Source: Akkermansia muciniphila (lineage in GTDB: Bacteria > Verrucomicrobiota > Verrucomicrobiia > Verrucomicrobiales > Akkermansiaceae). From it: 64,000 nucleotides of DNA. The stretch is from positions 1-64,000 of the forward strand of contig NZ_JABDHQ010000009.1 of assembly GCF_018709685.1 (NCBI RefSeq), read 5' to 3'. Shown here piece after piece: positions 27,382-36,569 of this stretch (the first letter of the stretch is position 1; the number at the start of each line of letters is the position of its first letter). The notes beneath the pieces are model-generated. The model saw nothing but the letters and a program-made list of their open reading frames with translations. It was not told the origin of the DNA and made no database searches. The translations under genes and the position numbers were made by a program.

Positions 27382-29532
27382 TTAAACCTCGCAATGCTCT
27401 GCGATCACTTCCAGAAAATCATCCAGATACTTCGCGGCCTTCTGCTCCCCGATGCCGTGGACGTTCATGGCTCCCCGGCGGGTGGTGGGTTTCAGCCTGG
27501 CCAACCCTTCCAGGGTGGAATTGTGGAATACGGCATAAGCCGGAATACCGGCTTCACGGGCCAGCTCATTCCTAAGCTCCTTCAATTTCAAAAACAAATC
27601 TTCGTCAAACTCGCCCAGGGACGTCAAATCCCCCGTGGAGCGCACCCTGGTCTGCCCTGAGGAGGCAGAATCTTTTCCCCTGCGGGCAAAAGGCCAAATC
27701 ATGGAGGCCACCTTCCGCCCCATCATTACTTCATTACCTTTCGGACTCAGGGTAATCAGGGGACGGTCCGCCTCTCCGCTCATTTTGGTCAGGCCCGCCA
27801 TCTGCATGGCGCGGAACAACTGGCGGATGTCGTCCTCGCTCCACCGGGCAAGAATCCCATAAGTGCTCAACCGGGACAGGGAGGTTTTCAAAAGTTCCTG
27901 GGTTTTCGATCCCTTAAGCATCTGAATGATTTTCGTCTTCCCCCATCTTCCCTGCCAGGAGCCGTCCCCCATGCGCACGGACGCGCGGGCAATTCCGCTC
28001 AAGGCCTGGCGGACTACCTTGTTTTCCTCCTCACCCAGGGACTGGCCCTCCTCCACACCCAGCGTCATGCACTGGTCACACCGGCCGCAGGGGGCGCTGT
28101 CCTCTTCTCCGAAGTAATTCAAAATCCACTGCTGGCGGCAGCCGGAGGAATAAGCGAATTCCGTCACTGCTTTCAATTTTTCCCGGTCCCTCACCTCCTT
28201 TTCCCGCAGAGACTGTTCGTCCAGAGGAATCTTCAAGCCGCTTACGGAGGGATCCGTCACTCTGGTAAGCTTCACCCGCTGTCCCGGAACGTCATGGCGG
28301 CTGATTACTCCATTGCGCATGAGAACGGACAAAGCCGCGCCCACCTGCATGGCATTCCGGCATTTAAGGCGTTCCGCCATTTCCTCCAGGGACCACGCCA
28401 CATCATGGGTCTCCGCACTGCAATGCTTCCGCAACAGTTCGTACAGTTCCACAATCAGCGGAACGCCGGGATTCACCCCTTCAATGAAAAACTCTTGGGT
28501 CCGCAAATCCGCATGGTTGAACAAAAGCTCGCAATAGGCGTCATCTCCGTCGCGGCCCGCGCGGCCTGCCTCCTGGTAATAGGCCTCCACGCTGCCGGGA
28601 ACCTCAAAATGGGCTACGAACCTGACGTCCGCACGGTCAATCCCCATGCCAAACGCATTCGTGGCAATGACAATGTCCGCGTGGCGGTTCATGAAGACGT
28701 TCTGGGCTTCTTCCCGCTGGGCATCCGTCATGCCCGCATGGTAGGCCGTCACGTTCAGGCCAAGGTCGGAAAGGGCCTCATGCACCTGCTCCACCTTCTT
28801 GCGGGTGGAACAGTAAATAATTCCCGTCTTATGGAGCTTTACCAGCTCATACAGCCTCTTGTACTTATCCTTGTGCGTATCGCACGCCGTAATGCGGAAA
28901 TGCAGGTTCTCCCGCGCAAATCCGCGTACGATCGTCACCGGATCATCCAGCTTCAAATGCACCAGAATATCCTCCCGCACACGGGGAGTGGCCGTGGCGG
29001 TCAGGGCCGCCACCTGGGGCTGTCCCATCGCTTCAATCGCGCGCCCCAGTTTCAGGTAATCCGGGCGGAAATCATGGCCCCACTGGCTCAGGCAATGCGC
29101 TTCGTCAACGGCCACCATATTGATATCCACCTCCGCCAGAGCGCGCATGAATCCCTCATGGCCGAAACGCTCCGGAGCCACGTACACCAGCTTGAACGCC
29201 CCCTCCTTCATGCCGGCAAGGCGCTCCTTCTGCTCCGGGAAGCTCAGGGAACTGTTAATCATGGTGGCGGGAATCCTCCTGGCCACAAGGGCGTCCACCT
29301 GGTCCTTCATCAGGGCAATCAACGGACTGACCACCAGGCAAACCCCGTCCCGGCAAAGGGCCGGAAGCTGGTAACACAGGGACTTGCCCCCGCCGGTGGG
29401 CATCACCACTAATACATTGCGGCCTTCCATGATGGAAGAAACCACGCGGTCCTGCCCTTCCCTCAAACCGGAAAAGCCGAAGTGTTCCTTCAATGCCTCC
29501 ATCGGCGATCTGATCACCTTGAATCCACTCAT
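27382..29532 (-). CDS. recQ: ATP-dependent DNA helicase RecQ
   Basis: 716 residues with the full RecQ order. Helicase domain 1 has Walker A MPTGGGKS near 44 and the DEAH box (VAVDEAHCLSQWGHDFR) near 137. Helicase domain 2 has ATNAFGMGIDRADVRFV and YYQEAGRAGRDG. The RQC zinc-binding region near 375-400 has Cys in GCRQQW and CGRCDQC. A winged-helix part follows, and a C-terminal HRDC domain near 640-710 (LKELRNELAREAGIPAYAVF). It unwinds DNA 3'-to-5' in recombination repair. Length and motifs suggest a functional enzyme. Confidence 0.97.
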   Translation of the reverse strand: MSGFKVIRSPMEALKEHFGFSGLREGQDRVVSSIMEGRNVLVVMPTGGGKSLCYQLPALCRDGVCLVVSPLIALMKDQVDALVARRIPATMINSSLSFPEQKERLAGMKEGAFKLVYVAPERFGHEGFMRALAEVDINMVAVDEAHCLSQWGHDFRPDYLKLGRAIEAMGQPQVAALTATATPRVREDILVHLKLDDPVTIVRGFARENLHFRITACDTHKDKYKRLYELVKLHKTGIIYCSTRKKVEQVHEALSDLGLNVTAYHAGMTDAQREEAQNVFMNRHADIVIATNAFGMGIDRADVRFVAHFEVPGSVEAYYQEAGRAGRDGDDAYCELLFNHADLRTQEFFIEGVNPGVPLIVELYELLRKHCSAETHDVAWSLEEMAERLKCRNAMQVGAALSVLMRNGVISRHDVPGQRVKLTRVTDPSVSGLKIPLDEQSLREKEVRDREKLKAVTEFAYSSGCRQQWILNYFGEEDSAPCGRCDQCMTLGVEEGQSLGEEENKVVRQALSGIARASVRMGDGSWQGRWGKTKIIQMLKGSKTQELLKTSLSRLSTYGILARWSEDDIRQLFRAMQMAGLTKMSGEADRPLITLSPKGNEVMMGRKVASMIWPFARRGKDSASSGQTRVRSTGDLTSLGEFDEDLFLKLKELRNELAREAGIPAYAVFHNSTLEGLARLKPTTRRGAMNVHGIGEQKAAKYLDDFLEVIAEHCEV

Positions 29533-29680
29533 TTTCTCCGTTCAGTGTGCCACAGGCCATTCCGGGACGCAACGCCTTTCCCTTTTTCCGGCCCCCGGAG
29601 TTAACGGACTGTGCATGAAAGGGTCATTTCCCGCGAAAAGAAAAAATGAGATTTTTTTCTCAAATCATCTTACAAACATC

Positions 29681-29708
29681 TTGACTTTCCCGAAGAAAAA
29701 CCTATATT
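29681..29708 (+). promoter_or_regulatory. Sigma70-type promoter for tRNA-Arg
   Basis: TTGACT at 29681-29686 and TATATT at 29703-29708 with a 16-base spacer, 37 bases before the tRNA 5' end. A good match to both consensus hexamers. Confidence 0.7.
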
Positions 29709-29745
29709 TCTTTCACCGCTTACGCGGTACACGACGCAAGTCAAA

Positions 29746-29822
<77 letters not shown>

Positions 29823-29851
29823 CTTGCATCACCATCGGTAAATAAAATCAC

Positions 29852-29881
29852 TCCTGCCTGAACATCATGGCGGGATTTTTT
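29852..29881 (+). terminator. Terminator after tRNA-Arg
   Basis: Stem TCCTGCC/GGCGGGA (one G-T pair), 10-base loop, followed by TTTTTT. It lies between tRNA-Arg and tmRNA and suggests separate transcripts. Confidence 0.6.
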
Positions 29882-29903
29882 GTCTCTACCGATACATACA
29901 TAT

Positions 29904-30263
29904 GGGGGCGCCATGGTTTCGACTGGAAGTCTGAGGTGCTGGCTGCATGTGAAGGTTAATCGGCTGGCCTTCTAAAAAGCCGATTAAAAAAATAAATGCA
30001 GAGTCTAACGACCTTGCTCTGGCTGCCTAATTAGTTCAGCCGCGTCAGAACCTCAACGCCTGCTAGAGGGGACGACGAATATTCAGCAGGCTGGTGCAAT
30101 GCGGGGTTGCCGCGCAACGCACGAGACTTCCACAGGCAACTAGCGAGCTTGCCTAGTTGGCGCATGACGAAGCAGCCGCGAAAGCAGCAATATGCGTCTG
30201 AACATGGAGATGCCGGCATCAACGGCCTTCAGGACACGGGTTCGACTCCCGTCGCCTCCACCA
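29904..30263 (+). ncRNA. ssrA: tmRNA
   Basis: 360 bases. The 5' end GGGGGCGCCATGGTTTCGAC and the 3' end GGTTCGACTCCCGTCGCCTCC-ACCA pair into the tRNA-Ala-like acceptor domain, with CCA encoded. The tag reading frame at 29998-30030 reads AESNDLALAA followed by TAA, if the resume codon is GCA at 29998. tmRNA with SmpB rescues stalled ribosomes and tags the peptide for proteolysis. The gene is one-piece, not permuted. smpB is not in the window. Confidence 0.95.
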
Positions 30264-30272
30264 TTTCAAAAC

Positions 30273-30309
30273 AACCGCAAGCGTTTGAAACAGAACGCTT
30301 GCGGTTTTT
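30273..30309 (+). terminator. Rho-independent terminator of tmRNA
   Basis: Perfect 13-bp stem (AACCGCAAGCGTT / AACGCTTGCGGTT), 8-base loop and a T tract, 10 bases after the tmRNA CCA end. Confidence 0.9.
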
Positions 30310-30716
30310 GTTTCCGAAAATCGCCGCATAAAAACTGCCGGCATCTTTTGGTGTTTCCACCATTTAACAGTTCCAACGGGGAAAACTTCTCTGCTCCAGT
30401 ACAAAGACATTGAAACACGGTTTGTTTAATGGAGCAAGGGATCAGAATCGGAATATTCCGCTGGCCTGATGGCGGCGCTTTTCTGTAAAAGCCTCCCAAT
30501 TCCTTCCGCTCCGGGGACTGTTTCTTTCCCGGCGGTTTCAGCACCTTCCGGCACTGAAGAACCAGACTGCCGTGCACACTACATGATGTCTTCTTCCCTT
30601 AAAAACCGGAACCCCGGGTAGTCCATCATCAAAAAGATTTTTCCTAATAGGCAGCGGCCTCACACGTTCTTCAATTTTCCCGTGTCTTCTTATGAAGAGG
30701 CGGCCACAACCGCATG
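30310..30716. other. Intergenic region between tmRNA and fucosidase gene
   Basis: About 400 bases in which I see no gene or clear element. Confidence 0.5.
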
Positions 30717-32681
30717 TTAAAGCAAATCCAGTTCGGCAACAGCCGCTTTGCGTGTTCCCCCGGCGCCCTTTTTAGCGCTGAATTTGACGAATCTGGCTTC
30801 AACGGGGGCAAAATTGACCTCCTGTTCCACCGGGTTGTTGACGATATTGCCAAAACGGCCTGAAGCAGCCGGATTTCCCCACGTTTTTCCGTCTCTGCTG
30901 AGGCGAATATCATACATTTCAATATGGCCCGGCCCTCCCTCCGCCACAGGCGTATAAATCAACCCGGAAATTTTCTGCAATTTTCCCGTATCAATAATAA
31001 TGTCACAGCCTTTGGGAGGCAGTCCCACTTCCACATAAGTATCCGTTTTCCCGTCTTTCAGCCGCTCCAACTGGGCCGCGGGAAGTTTTTTTCCGGCCAC
31101 GGTTATTTTCCATTCCTTCCTGTCCAGTTTCCGAACGGATTCCACGTTGTCCTCCGTTGGGAAAGGAGCCAGATAGTACAAGGACAAATTGCTGAATGAA
31201 ATGGATTTGCGGGAATCCAGAAACCGTATCTTCAATCTGCCGGCCTTCACCGCCTTTGGCAGCCTGATCATTTTACGGAACCCGATGGTGGTACTTTCAG
31301 CCAATGGCTTCCATTGGCCGTCCAGCCACGCATCCACGGCAAAGCGCTCCACACGCTGGCCATAGTCACGTACGTTTTCCTGCAACTTGATTACGTTGAA
31401 CTCCTGTTCTCCATGCAATCGGATTTCAACCTCCGCCCGGGTTGAACCATCGGCAGTAGCCCAGCCTGTAAAGGGATTGCCGTCAAATAAAAGCCCGGAT
31501 TCCGAATTTCCGGCCCACCCGGAAAGAGCTTTCGCCCGGGCTCCCCTGGCCAAGTCGTTTTTTTTCATCTTTCCAATCACCCTGCCAAATTGAATCATCC
31601 TCCTGGCGTCCGCCTCCGGAATGATTCCTTCCTTATTGGGAGAGAGGTTGGGAAGAACGTTGGAGTTTTGTCCCACGGTTGAAAAGTAACAGTCCACCAG
31701 GTAATCAAGAGATTTGATGGTTTTGTCGTCGCGTTCATGGTAAAACCACCCTCTCCGTATGGGAAGACCTGCCCGTGAAGGGTACCAGACGAGCCGCTTT
31801 TTCCCCGCCAGGCTGTCAATGGAACCCAGATTCCTGTCTTTAGCCCGAATCCCCACATCATTTCCGCCAAACAAGCGCGACGAGGCCGTAACCCCCTGAA
31901 TGCACCATTCCGTTTCCCGTCCGCGCCCCATCTCATTTCCGCCCCAGCGGACATCGGGAGCCGCCCCGGAAAGCAGAACGTCCGGCTGCAATTCCCTGGC
32001 CTTTTTAAAGATTCTCTCCCAGTCGAAGGGGGTCTGTTTCCCATTGACTTTGCTGTCCACCCCGGCGCCGTCAAACCATAAAAGATAAACGGGACCGTAA
32101 TTGGTCAGCAGTTCTTCCAGTTGTTTGATGTAGAAATCATTGTATTTTCCCGTCCCAAAGCTTTTTTCATGCATGTCCCACGGGGAAAGGTAGATGCAGA
32201 ATTTCATGCCCAGCTCCCGGCAGGCCTCGGAAACTTCCCGGACCAGGTCTCCTTTTCCTCTCTTGTAGGGAGAACGGGAAATGTTGTGATCCGTCCATTT
32301 GGTGGGCCACATGCAGAATCCGTCATGATGCTTCGCTACAAAGATCACTCCCGTTACGCCGGCATCCTTGAACGTTTTTACCCAGGAACGGGCGTCCAGC
32401 CGGGAAGGATTGAAAATTTGAGGCTCCTCCTTTCCGGTTCCCCATTCCGCTCCGGTAAACGTGTTCATGCCGAAATGGATGAAACCCAGCATTTCCCGCT
32501 GCTGGTAGTCCAGTTGCCGGCCGGAGGGCCTTACCTTGACCGCCATCTCCACCAGCTCTTCGCGGGAAGCCTGTTCCGGAACCATGACGGACACGCCTTC
32601 CTTCCCTTTTCCACACGCGACGACCGGATACCCCAGCAAACCACAGAACAACACGACGCGAAGTTGAATAAAGGCAGTCAT
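30717..32681 (-). CDS. Alpha-L-fucosidase, GH29 family, secreted lipoprotein
   Basis: 654 residues from the ATG at 32681. An upstream in-frame TTG is less likely because the ATG directly opens a signal peptide. Residues 1-23 end in a lipobox (PVVAC), so the mature protein is probably a lipidated surface or periplasmic enzyme. The catalytic domain (about 60-380) shows GH29 features: FGMNTFTGAEWG, AKHHDGFCMWPTKWT, FCIYLSPWDMHE and the nucleophile region VYLLWFDGAG, where the Asp is the expected nucleophile. The C-terminal half contains beta-sandwich modules; one (about 395-510) looks like a discoidin/F5-8C carbohydrate-binding domain, followed by another at about 530-650. By family it releases fucose from glycans, which fits mucin use. 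It stands alone. Confidence 0.85.
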   Translation of the reverse strand: MTAFIQLRVVLFCGLLGYPVVACGKGKEGVSVMVPEQASREELVEMAVKVRPSGRQLDYQQREMLGFIHFGMNTFTGAEWGTGKEEPQIFNPSRLDARSWVKTFKDAGVTGVIFVAKHHDGFCMWPTKWTDHNISRSPYKRGKGDLVREVSEACRELGMKFCIYLSPWDMHEKSFGTGKYNDFYIKQLEELLTNYGPVYLLWFDGAGVDSKVNGKQTPFDWERIFKKARELQPDVLLSGAAPDVRWGGNEMGRGRETEWCIQGVTASSRLFGGNDVGIRAKDRNLGSIDSLAGKKRLVWYPSRAGLPIRRGWFYHERDDKTIKSLDYLVDCYFSTVGQNSNVLPNLSPNKEGIIPEADARRMIQFGRVIGKMKKNDLARGARAKALSGWAGNSESGLLFDGNPFTGWATADGSTRAEVEIRLHGEQEFNVIKLQENVRDYGQRVERFAVDAWLDGQWKPLAESTTIGFRKMIRLPKAVKAGRLKIRFLDSRKSISFSNLSLYYLAPFPTEDNVESVRKLDRKEWKITVAGKKLPAAQLERLKDGKTDTYVEVGLPPKGCDIIIDTGKLQKISGLIYTPVAEGGPGHIEMYDIRLSRDGKTWGNPAASGRFGNIVNNPVEQEVNFAPVEARFVKFSAKKGAGGTRKAAVAELDLL

Positions 32682-33121
32682 TTTTTTTAAAATCAATAAG
32701 GGTATTTTTAGCCGTATATTGATAATACTCTGTTAACAATAATAATCTTTCATCCCCTTCCGGGCCATTCCATCATCCGGGCTGGAATGGGCAGGCCTTC
32801 TGGCGTCCAGACGGCGACGGTTCCGTATGGGGTTGCCCGTCAAAGATTCCCGGGGAACGCGCAGGCAGCCTTACGCCGTTTGACGAGTGCCGGAGGCCCT
32901 TTGGAATTGGAATCTCAAATTGCCGCTCAAATAAAAACTCTACTCTGAACGAAGCCGTGAAGCGGGCCTCCAGCAAAGGTTTATCCGTGGCAGGAGGGAT
33001 ATTGAGCGCGGCAAGGAGAATGGGAAAAGGGTTGTCAACAGAGGTTCATTTGAAAAGATAATGACGCCTCAAGCATGAAGGAATCGTTTTCTCTATAAGC
33101 CACAGAAAAATCGGAAGACCT
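32682..33121. other. Intergenic region before the polysaccharide locus end
   Basis: About 440 bases holding the AT-rich fucosidase promoter region near 32690-32750. No supported gene. Confidence 0.5.
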
Positions 33122-34257
33122 TTAAAGAGGGGGCTCATTGATGGAAGCGGACCGGGAAAAGGCGGCGGCAACTATCTCCTTTTCCTGCTCGTCAGTCACC
33201 GGCTTTCTCCGCTTCTGGGCAAAGACCAGGTATTCCCAGCCGGGGTAATGCCGGACCACCTGCCGATGAAGAAAGAATGCTCCCGCAAATATCAGGACTG
33301 CCGCAATCATGGGAGAAGGAAGTCCCCCAGGAAGGATTCTCAAAAGGAGCGGCATCAGCCAGGGAAGGATCAGGCAATGGACGGCATAAATGAAGAAGAA
33401 GAGGGGAGCGCATGCCCGCGCCACGTTACGAAAGAACTTCTTTTCCGCCAGCAGAACGCACAGGGAGCCCAGCCCCAGAATCCCCGGAATCCAGCAAGGG
33501 ATGGTGTGCAGGGTTTCCGTGGAGATGACGCCGCCATGGTTCATCCACGCTATTGCCGCCCACGCGGGGAGGGAAACGTAGCTTATTTTTTTCAGGAACA
33601 GCTTGATTTCGCCAGCGTCAGGGAGGAAAGGCAGAACCCCATCATGAAAAAGGCCAGGGAATCCGCCCAGGGAACCCGTGGAGGGTCGGAAAACAGCGCG
33701 TTAACCTCCGGAAAGAGCACCACGGAGAAGAGAACGGCAATCGTCGCGGGGATCAGCAGCTTCCTTTTTCCCAGGGCGAATAAAAGCGGAGAGAGCAGGC
33801 TCAGCGCCATCACGTATTTCAGGAACCACAGGGGGCCGTCATAGGGAAAGGTAGTTCCCACCCCCGTCAGCTTCCAGGGGAGGCTGCTCCAGTCCCACGC
33901 GCTGGAATGGCCCAGTCTCAAATAAAACCAATGCCTGAAGAGAGCTTCCAAAAAAGCCGCACCGTTCCACGCCAGATAAAATAGAACGTACCTGCACGGG
34001 GAATGGCGCCAGTCGAACATTTTCCTGCGTCCCACAAAGTAGGCCGCCGCCATGAACAGAAAAGGCACCCGCTGGAAGAAGAGAGGGAATTCCACACTGT
34101 TCCCGGCAGCATGAAAAAGGACAATGAAGAACAGGCCAACCACCCTGCCCAGGTCAAGCCAGCATTCCCTCGGCGGCGTCCCGGGAACGGGCGCCGGACG
34201 GAAAGCCTGCGCCCTTTCCGGCTCCCTGGCCAGACTGCATTCTTCAACCATGGACAT
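33122..34257 (-). pseudogene. Acyltransferase-3 family membrane protein, split by a frameshift
   Basis: The frame from the ATG at 34257 gives 221 residues of a membrane protein (RECWLDLGRVVGLFFIVLFH near the N-terminus, the Acyltransferase_3/OafA-like opening with its conserved His) and stops near 33592. The missing half continues one frame over: EIKLFLKKISYVSLPAWAAI at about 33550-33610, then FFFIYAVHCLILPWLMPLL, to a stop at 33122. Together they would make about 375 residues with ten hydrophobic segments, the normal size. The shift lies near 33595-33640. Such enzymes O-acetylate or otherwise acylate surface polysaccharide. Either the gene is inactive, the sequence has an error, or it is a phase-off state. 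It is the last gene of the locus. Confidence 0.75.
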
Positions 34258-34276
34258 TTTCTTTCCGAAAAAAGAA

Positions 34277-35368
34277 TCAGAACGGGCTTTTACAATGCGG
34301 TTCCACGGCCCTCATGCCGTCATGCAGGCGCACCGCTCCGTCCCTGTCCTCCCGGGAAGCGAACAGGTACAGGGCGTATCCGCCGAATCCGCCTCCCAGG
34401 TATTTCTTCGCCAGTTCATCCCCCATGACCGGGAGGGGGGCCATCCCCTCCCGGAGCTGCACGCTATGGTACAGCGCCACTCCCGCGGCCAGTTCATGAA
34501 CGCTGCGCTCCATCACTCCGGCGCGGGCGATCAGGGAGGATTGGGCAATGCGGGCGTAGTCCCGGCACCCGTCAGCCATTCCCGGCGTATCATGGTCGTG
34601 TCCGGTGTGGAAGATCGCCATTTTTCCAGCCAGAAAATCGCCGGTGCTCTTGATGTCCAGCACGGGAACGGCGCCGGACCGCCAGACGCACAGCCCCGTT
34701 TCCGCAATCACGGCCGGGTCCTGCCAGCCAACCCCCAGGGCCAGTTCAGACCGGACGGGGTCCCTGCCCTGCAGCATGGCCCAGGCTCCGCTGCCTCCCA
34801 GCCCGGCCCGGAGTTCATAAGGCCAGTGGTCCAGGGAGACAAACGGACTGATGGCGCAGTTGACAATGTACGCCCCCTGCCGCGCATGCCTGGGAACGTC
34901 CAGCCAGCCTCCCGCAAAATCCACGCGCAGGGGCACGCTGAGCGGGGCCTTGATTCGGTTCACCAGCTGGGTGGTGGAAATCTGTTCGGAACAGGGAGGC
35001 GTCTTGGGGAGCACTACATACCGCGCACCAATCCTTGCGCACAGTTCCCTTTTAAGGTCACCGTAACAGTCATCTTCCGTAACGGCCAGGATGTCGGGCC
35101 GTTCTTTCAGAAAAACGTGCTTAAAATCCATTCCCGGTTCCGGATTTTCTCCGCAGACCACCTTGTCCACCATGCACAGGCTTTCCAGAATCACTTTTTT
35201 ATGTTCGTCCGGAATGGACGGTTTTCTGCGCTTGCTTTTCCAGAGCACCTGCTCGGAGGCGAAGGAGACGATAAGGAAATCCCCCAGCGAACGCGCTTCG
35301 CGGAAGAACTGGATATGGCCGGCATGAATAATGTCGTAAAATCCGGAGACGAATATTTTGGTAGCCAT
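34277..35368 (-). CDS. Cytidylyltransferase-like / GHMP-kinase-like fusion
   Basis: 363 residues from the ATG at 35368. Residues 1-130 are a nucleotidyltransferase of the RfaE2/TagD type: VSGFYDIIHAGHIQFFREAR with the HxGH nucleotide motif, and later ILAVTEDDCYGDLKREL. Residues about 140-363 resemble a GHMP sugar kinase: PLRVDFAGGWLDVP, GLGGSGAWAML (glycine-rich phosphate loop) and GGGFGGYALYLFASRED. The kinase part is shorter than usual, and its phosphate loop is less canonical (GGSGA instead of GSSSA). The pair suggests phosphorylation and nucleotide activation of an unusual sugar or alcohol for the polysaccharide. It lies 49 bases after the WecG-type gene. Confidence 0.75.
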   Translation of the reverse strand: MATKIFVSGFYDIIHAGHIQFFREARSLGDFLIVSFASEQVLWKSKRRKPSIPDEHKKVILESLCMVDKVVCGENPEPGMDFKHVFLKERPDILAVTEDDCYGDLKRELCARIGARYVVLPKTPPCSEQISTTQLVNRIKAPLSVPLRVDFAGGWLDVPRHARQGAYIVNCAISPFVSLDHWPYELRAGLGGSGAWAMLQGRDPVRSELALGVGWQDPAVIAETGLCVWRSGAVPVLDIKSTGDFLAGKMAIFHTGHDHDTPGMADGCRDYARIAQSSLIARAGVMERSVHELAAGVALYHSVQLREGMAPLPVMGDELAKKYLGGGFGGYALYLFASREDRDGAVRLHDGMRAVEPHCKSPF

Positions 35369-35417
35369 CGTTGAAATGTATGAAGGTTGGGTTGTTGCTG
35401 TCTGGTGGGGAAAAATA

Positions 35418-36569
35418 TTAAAACGGAGCGGCGGGAACCGGTGCAGGGGAGGAACCGGCCTCCCATTCCAGCGCCATTGTTTCCAGTTCCGGGCTCCCTT
35501 CCACATAGTCCTCAAACAGAACCGGATATTCCGGCAAAAGCGGCGGGAGGTCTTCCGGGACGTTGATTTTATGCCGCCTTCCCAGTTTTTTCCTTGCCAG
35601 GGACTGGAGTTCGCAAAAAGCCATCGGCACCAGGCTGGCGTTGGCGGGCAGGTTCCAGAACCTCGCATCGTCGCTGACAATGATGAATTTCCTGCCTTCT
35701 TCCCTGCCCCAGGCAGCCAGCAGGTCATCCATGTTGCCGGGAAGCCGGCCGAAACATGAAACAAGCGTGCAGGGAAGAGAGGGCGCCTTTTCTTCCCTTC
35801 CGGAGGCGGCAGCCGGCCTTGCCGCCTTCTGCCGTTGTTTCTCCCGGATAAAAATCCAGGGCAGAACAGAGATTATTTTCCAGCAGCGTTTCATTTGCTT
35901 GCGGGGTTCATTGAGAATGCGGTGGAGAAATTCCAGCCGGCACTCCACCATCCAGGCGGGGGCCCTTCTGATATGCCGCCCGGAGGCGAAGTTAAAGACG
36001 GCGCCCACGGCCACCATAATTCCCCGCTGAAGATGGGGGCACAGCCTGTTCATGAATATTTCCTGCTTGGGGGCTCCCAGGGAAACCCAGACGATGTCCG
36101 GCAGGTATTCATTAATGCGCCCGGCAATAGCCGCGTAGTCAAATTCATCCACGGAGCAGAACGGCAATTCCTCAAAAGGCATGTGCCTCACGCGGGGGTC
36201 TTCCCGTTCCAGGGTCCGGCGCAGGGCGTCCAGCGTCTCGCGGTTTCCTCCCAGGAACATCATTCTGTATTTTTTCATGCCGATGGCGTCGCTGAAAATC
36301 TGGGCGCCGCAGTATTGGGGCCTGTCCGCATGCAGCAGCCATTTCAGGTAGACGGGCACCCAGCCGCTGTCGCATATGGTCAGGAGCGCCCCGTTCAGCA
36401 CATTCCTGTATTCCCGGTTGCGCTGCACCTCGGAAAGCACATGCCCGTCCGCCACGCAGATGTACCCCGCGCCTCCGGAACGGAGCACTTCATCCATGCG
36501 CCGGAAAACGCGTTCACGGTCAAATTCGTATCTGATGTTGAAATAGGTCTCCATACGGTTTTCGCTCAT
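35418..36569 (-). CDS. WecG/TagA/CpsF-family glycosyltransferase with extra C-terminal domain
   Basis: 383 residues. The first 245 or so are the WecG/TagA fold: GYICVADGHVLSEVQRN, LTICDSGWVPVYLKWL, YRMMFLGGNRETLDALRR, PDIVWVSLGAPKQEIFMNRL and AVGAVFNFASGRHIRRAP. These enzymes transfer a sugar (ManNAc-type) to a lipid-linked sugar. The family is usually about 250 residues. After a linker, residues about 268-370 (LVSCFGRLPGNMDDLLAAW, KFIIVSDDARFW, LVPMAFCELQSLARKK, PVLFEDYV) resemble the N-terminal part of another glycosyltransferase-like family (DUF6625-type), apparently truncated. The start overlaps the stop of the upstream GT4 gene by ATGA. Confidence 0.85.
   Translation of the reverse strand: MSENRMETYFNIRYEFDRERVFRRMDEVLRSGGAGYICVADGHVLSEVQRNREYRNVLNGALLTICDSGWVPVYLKWLLHADRPQYCGAQIFSDAIGMKKYRMMFLGGNRETLDALRRTLEREDPRVRHMPFEELPFCSVDEFDYAAIAGRINEYLPDIVWVSLGAPKQEIFMNRLCPHLQRGIMVAVGAVFNFASGRHIRRAPAWMVECRLEFLHRILNEPRKQMKRCWKIISVLPWIFIREKQRQKAARPAAASGREEKAPSLPCTLVSCFGRLPGNMDDLLAAWGREEGRKFIIVSDDARFWNLPANASLVPMAFCELQSLARKKLGRRHKINVPEDLPPLLPEYPVLFEDYVEGSPELETMALEWEAGSSPAPVPAAPF

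Noticed and set aside
34124-35374. 416-codon open frame on the plus strand in the polysaccharide locus
   Set aside because: Antisense to the nucleotidyltransferase-GHMP fusion, which has recognisable motifs.
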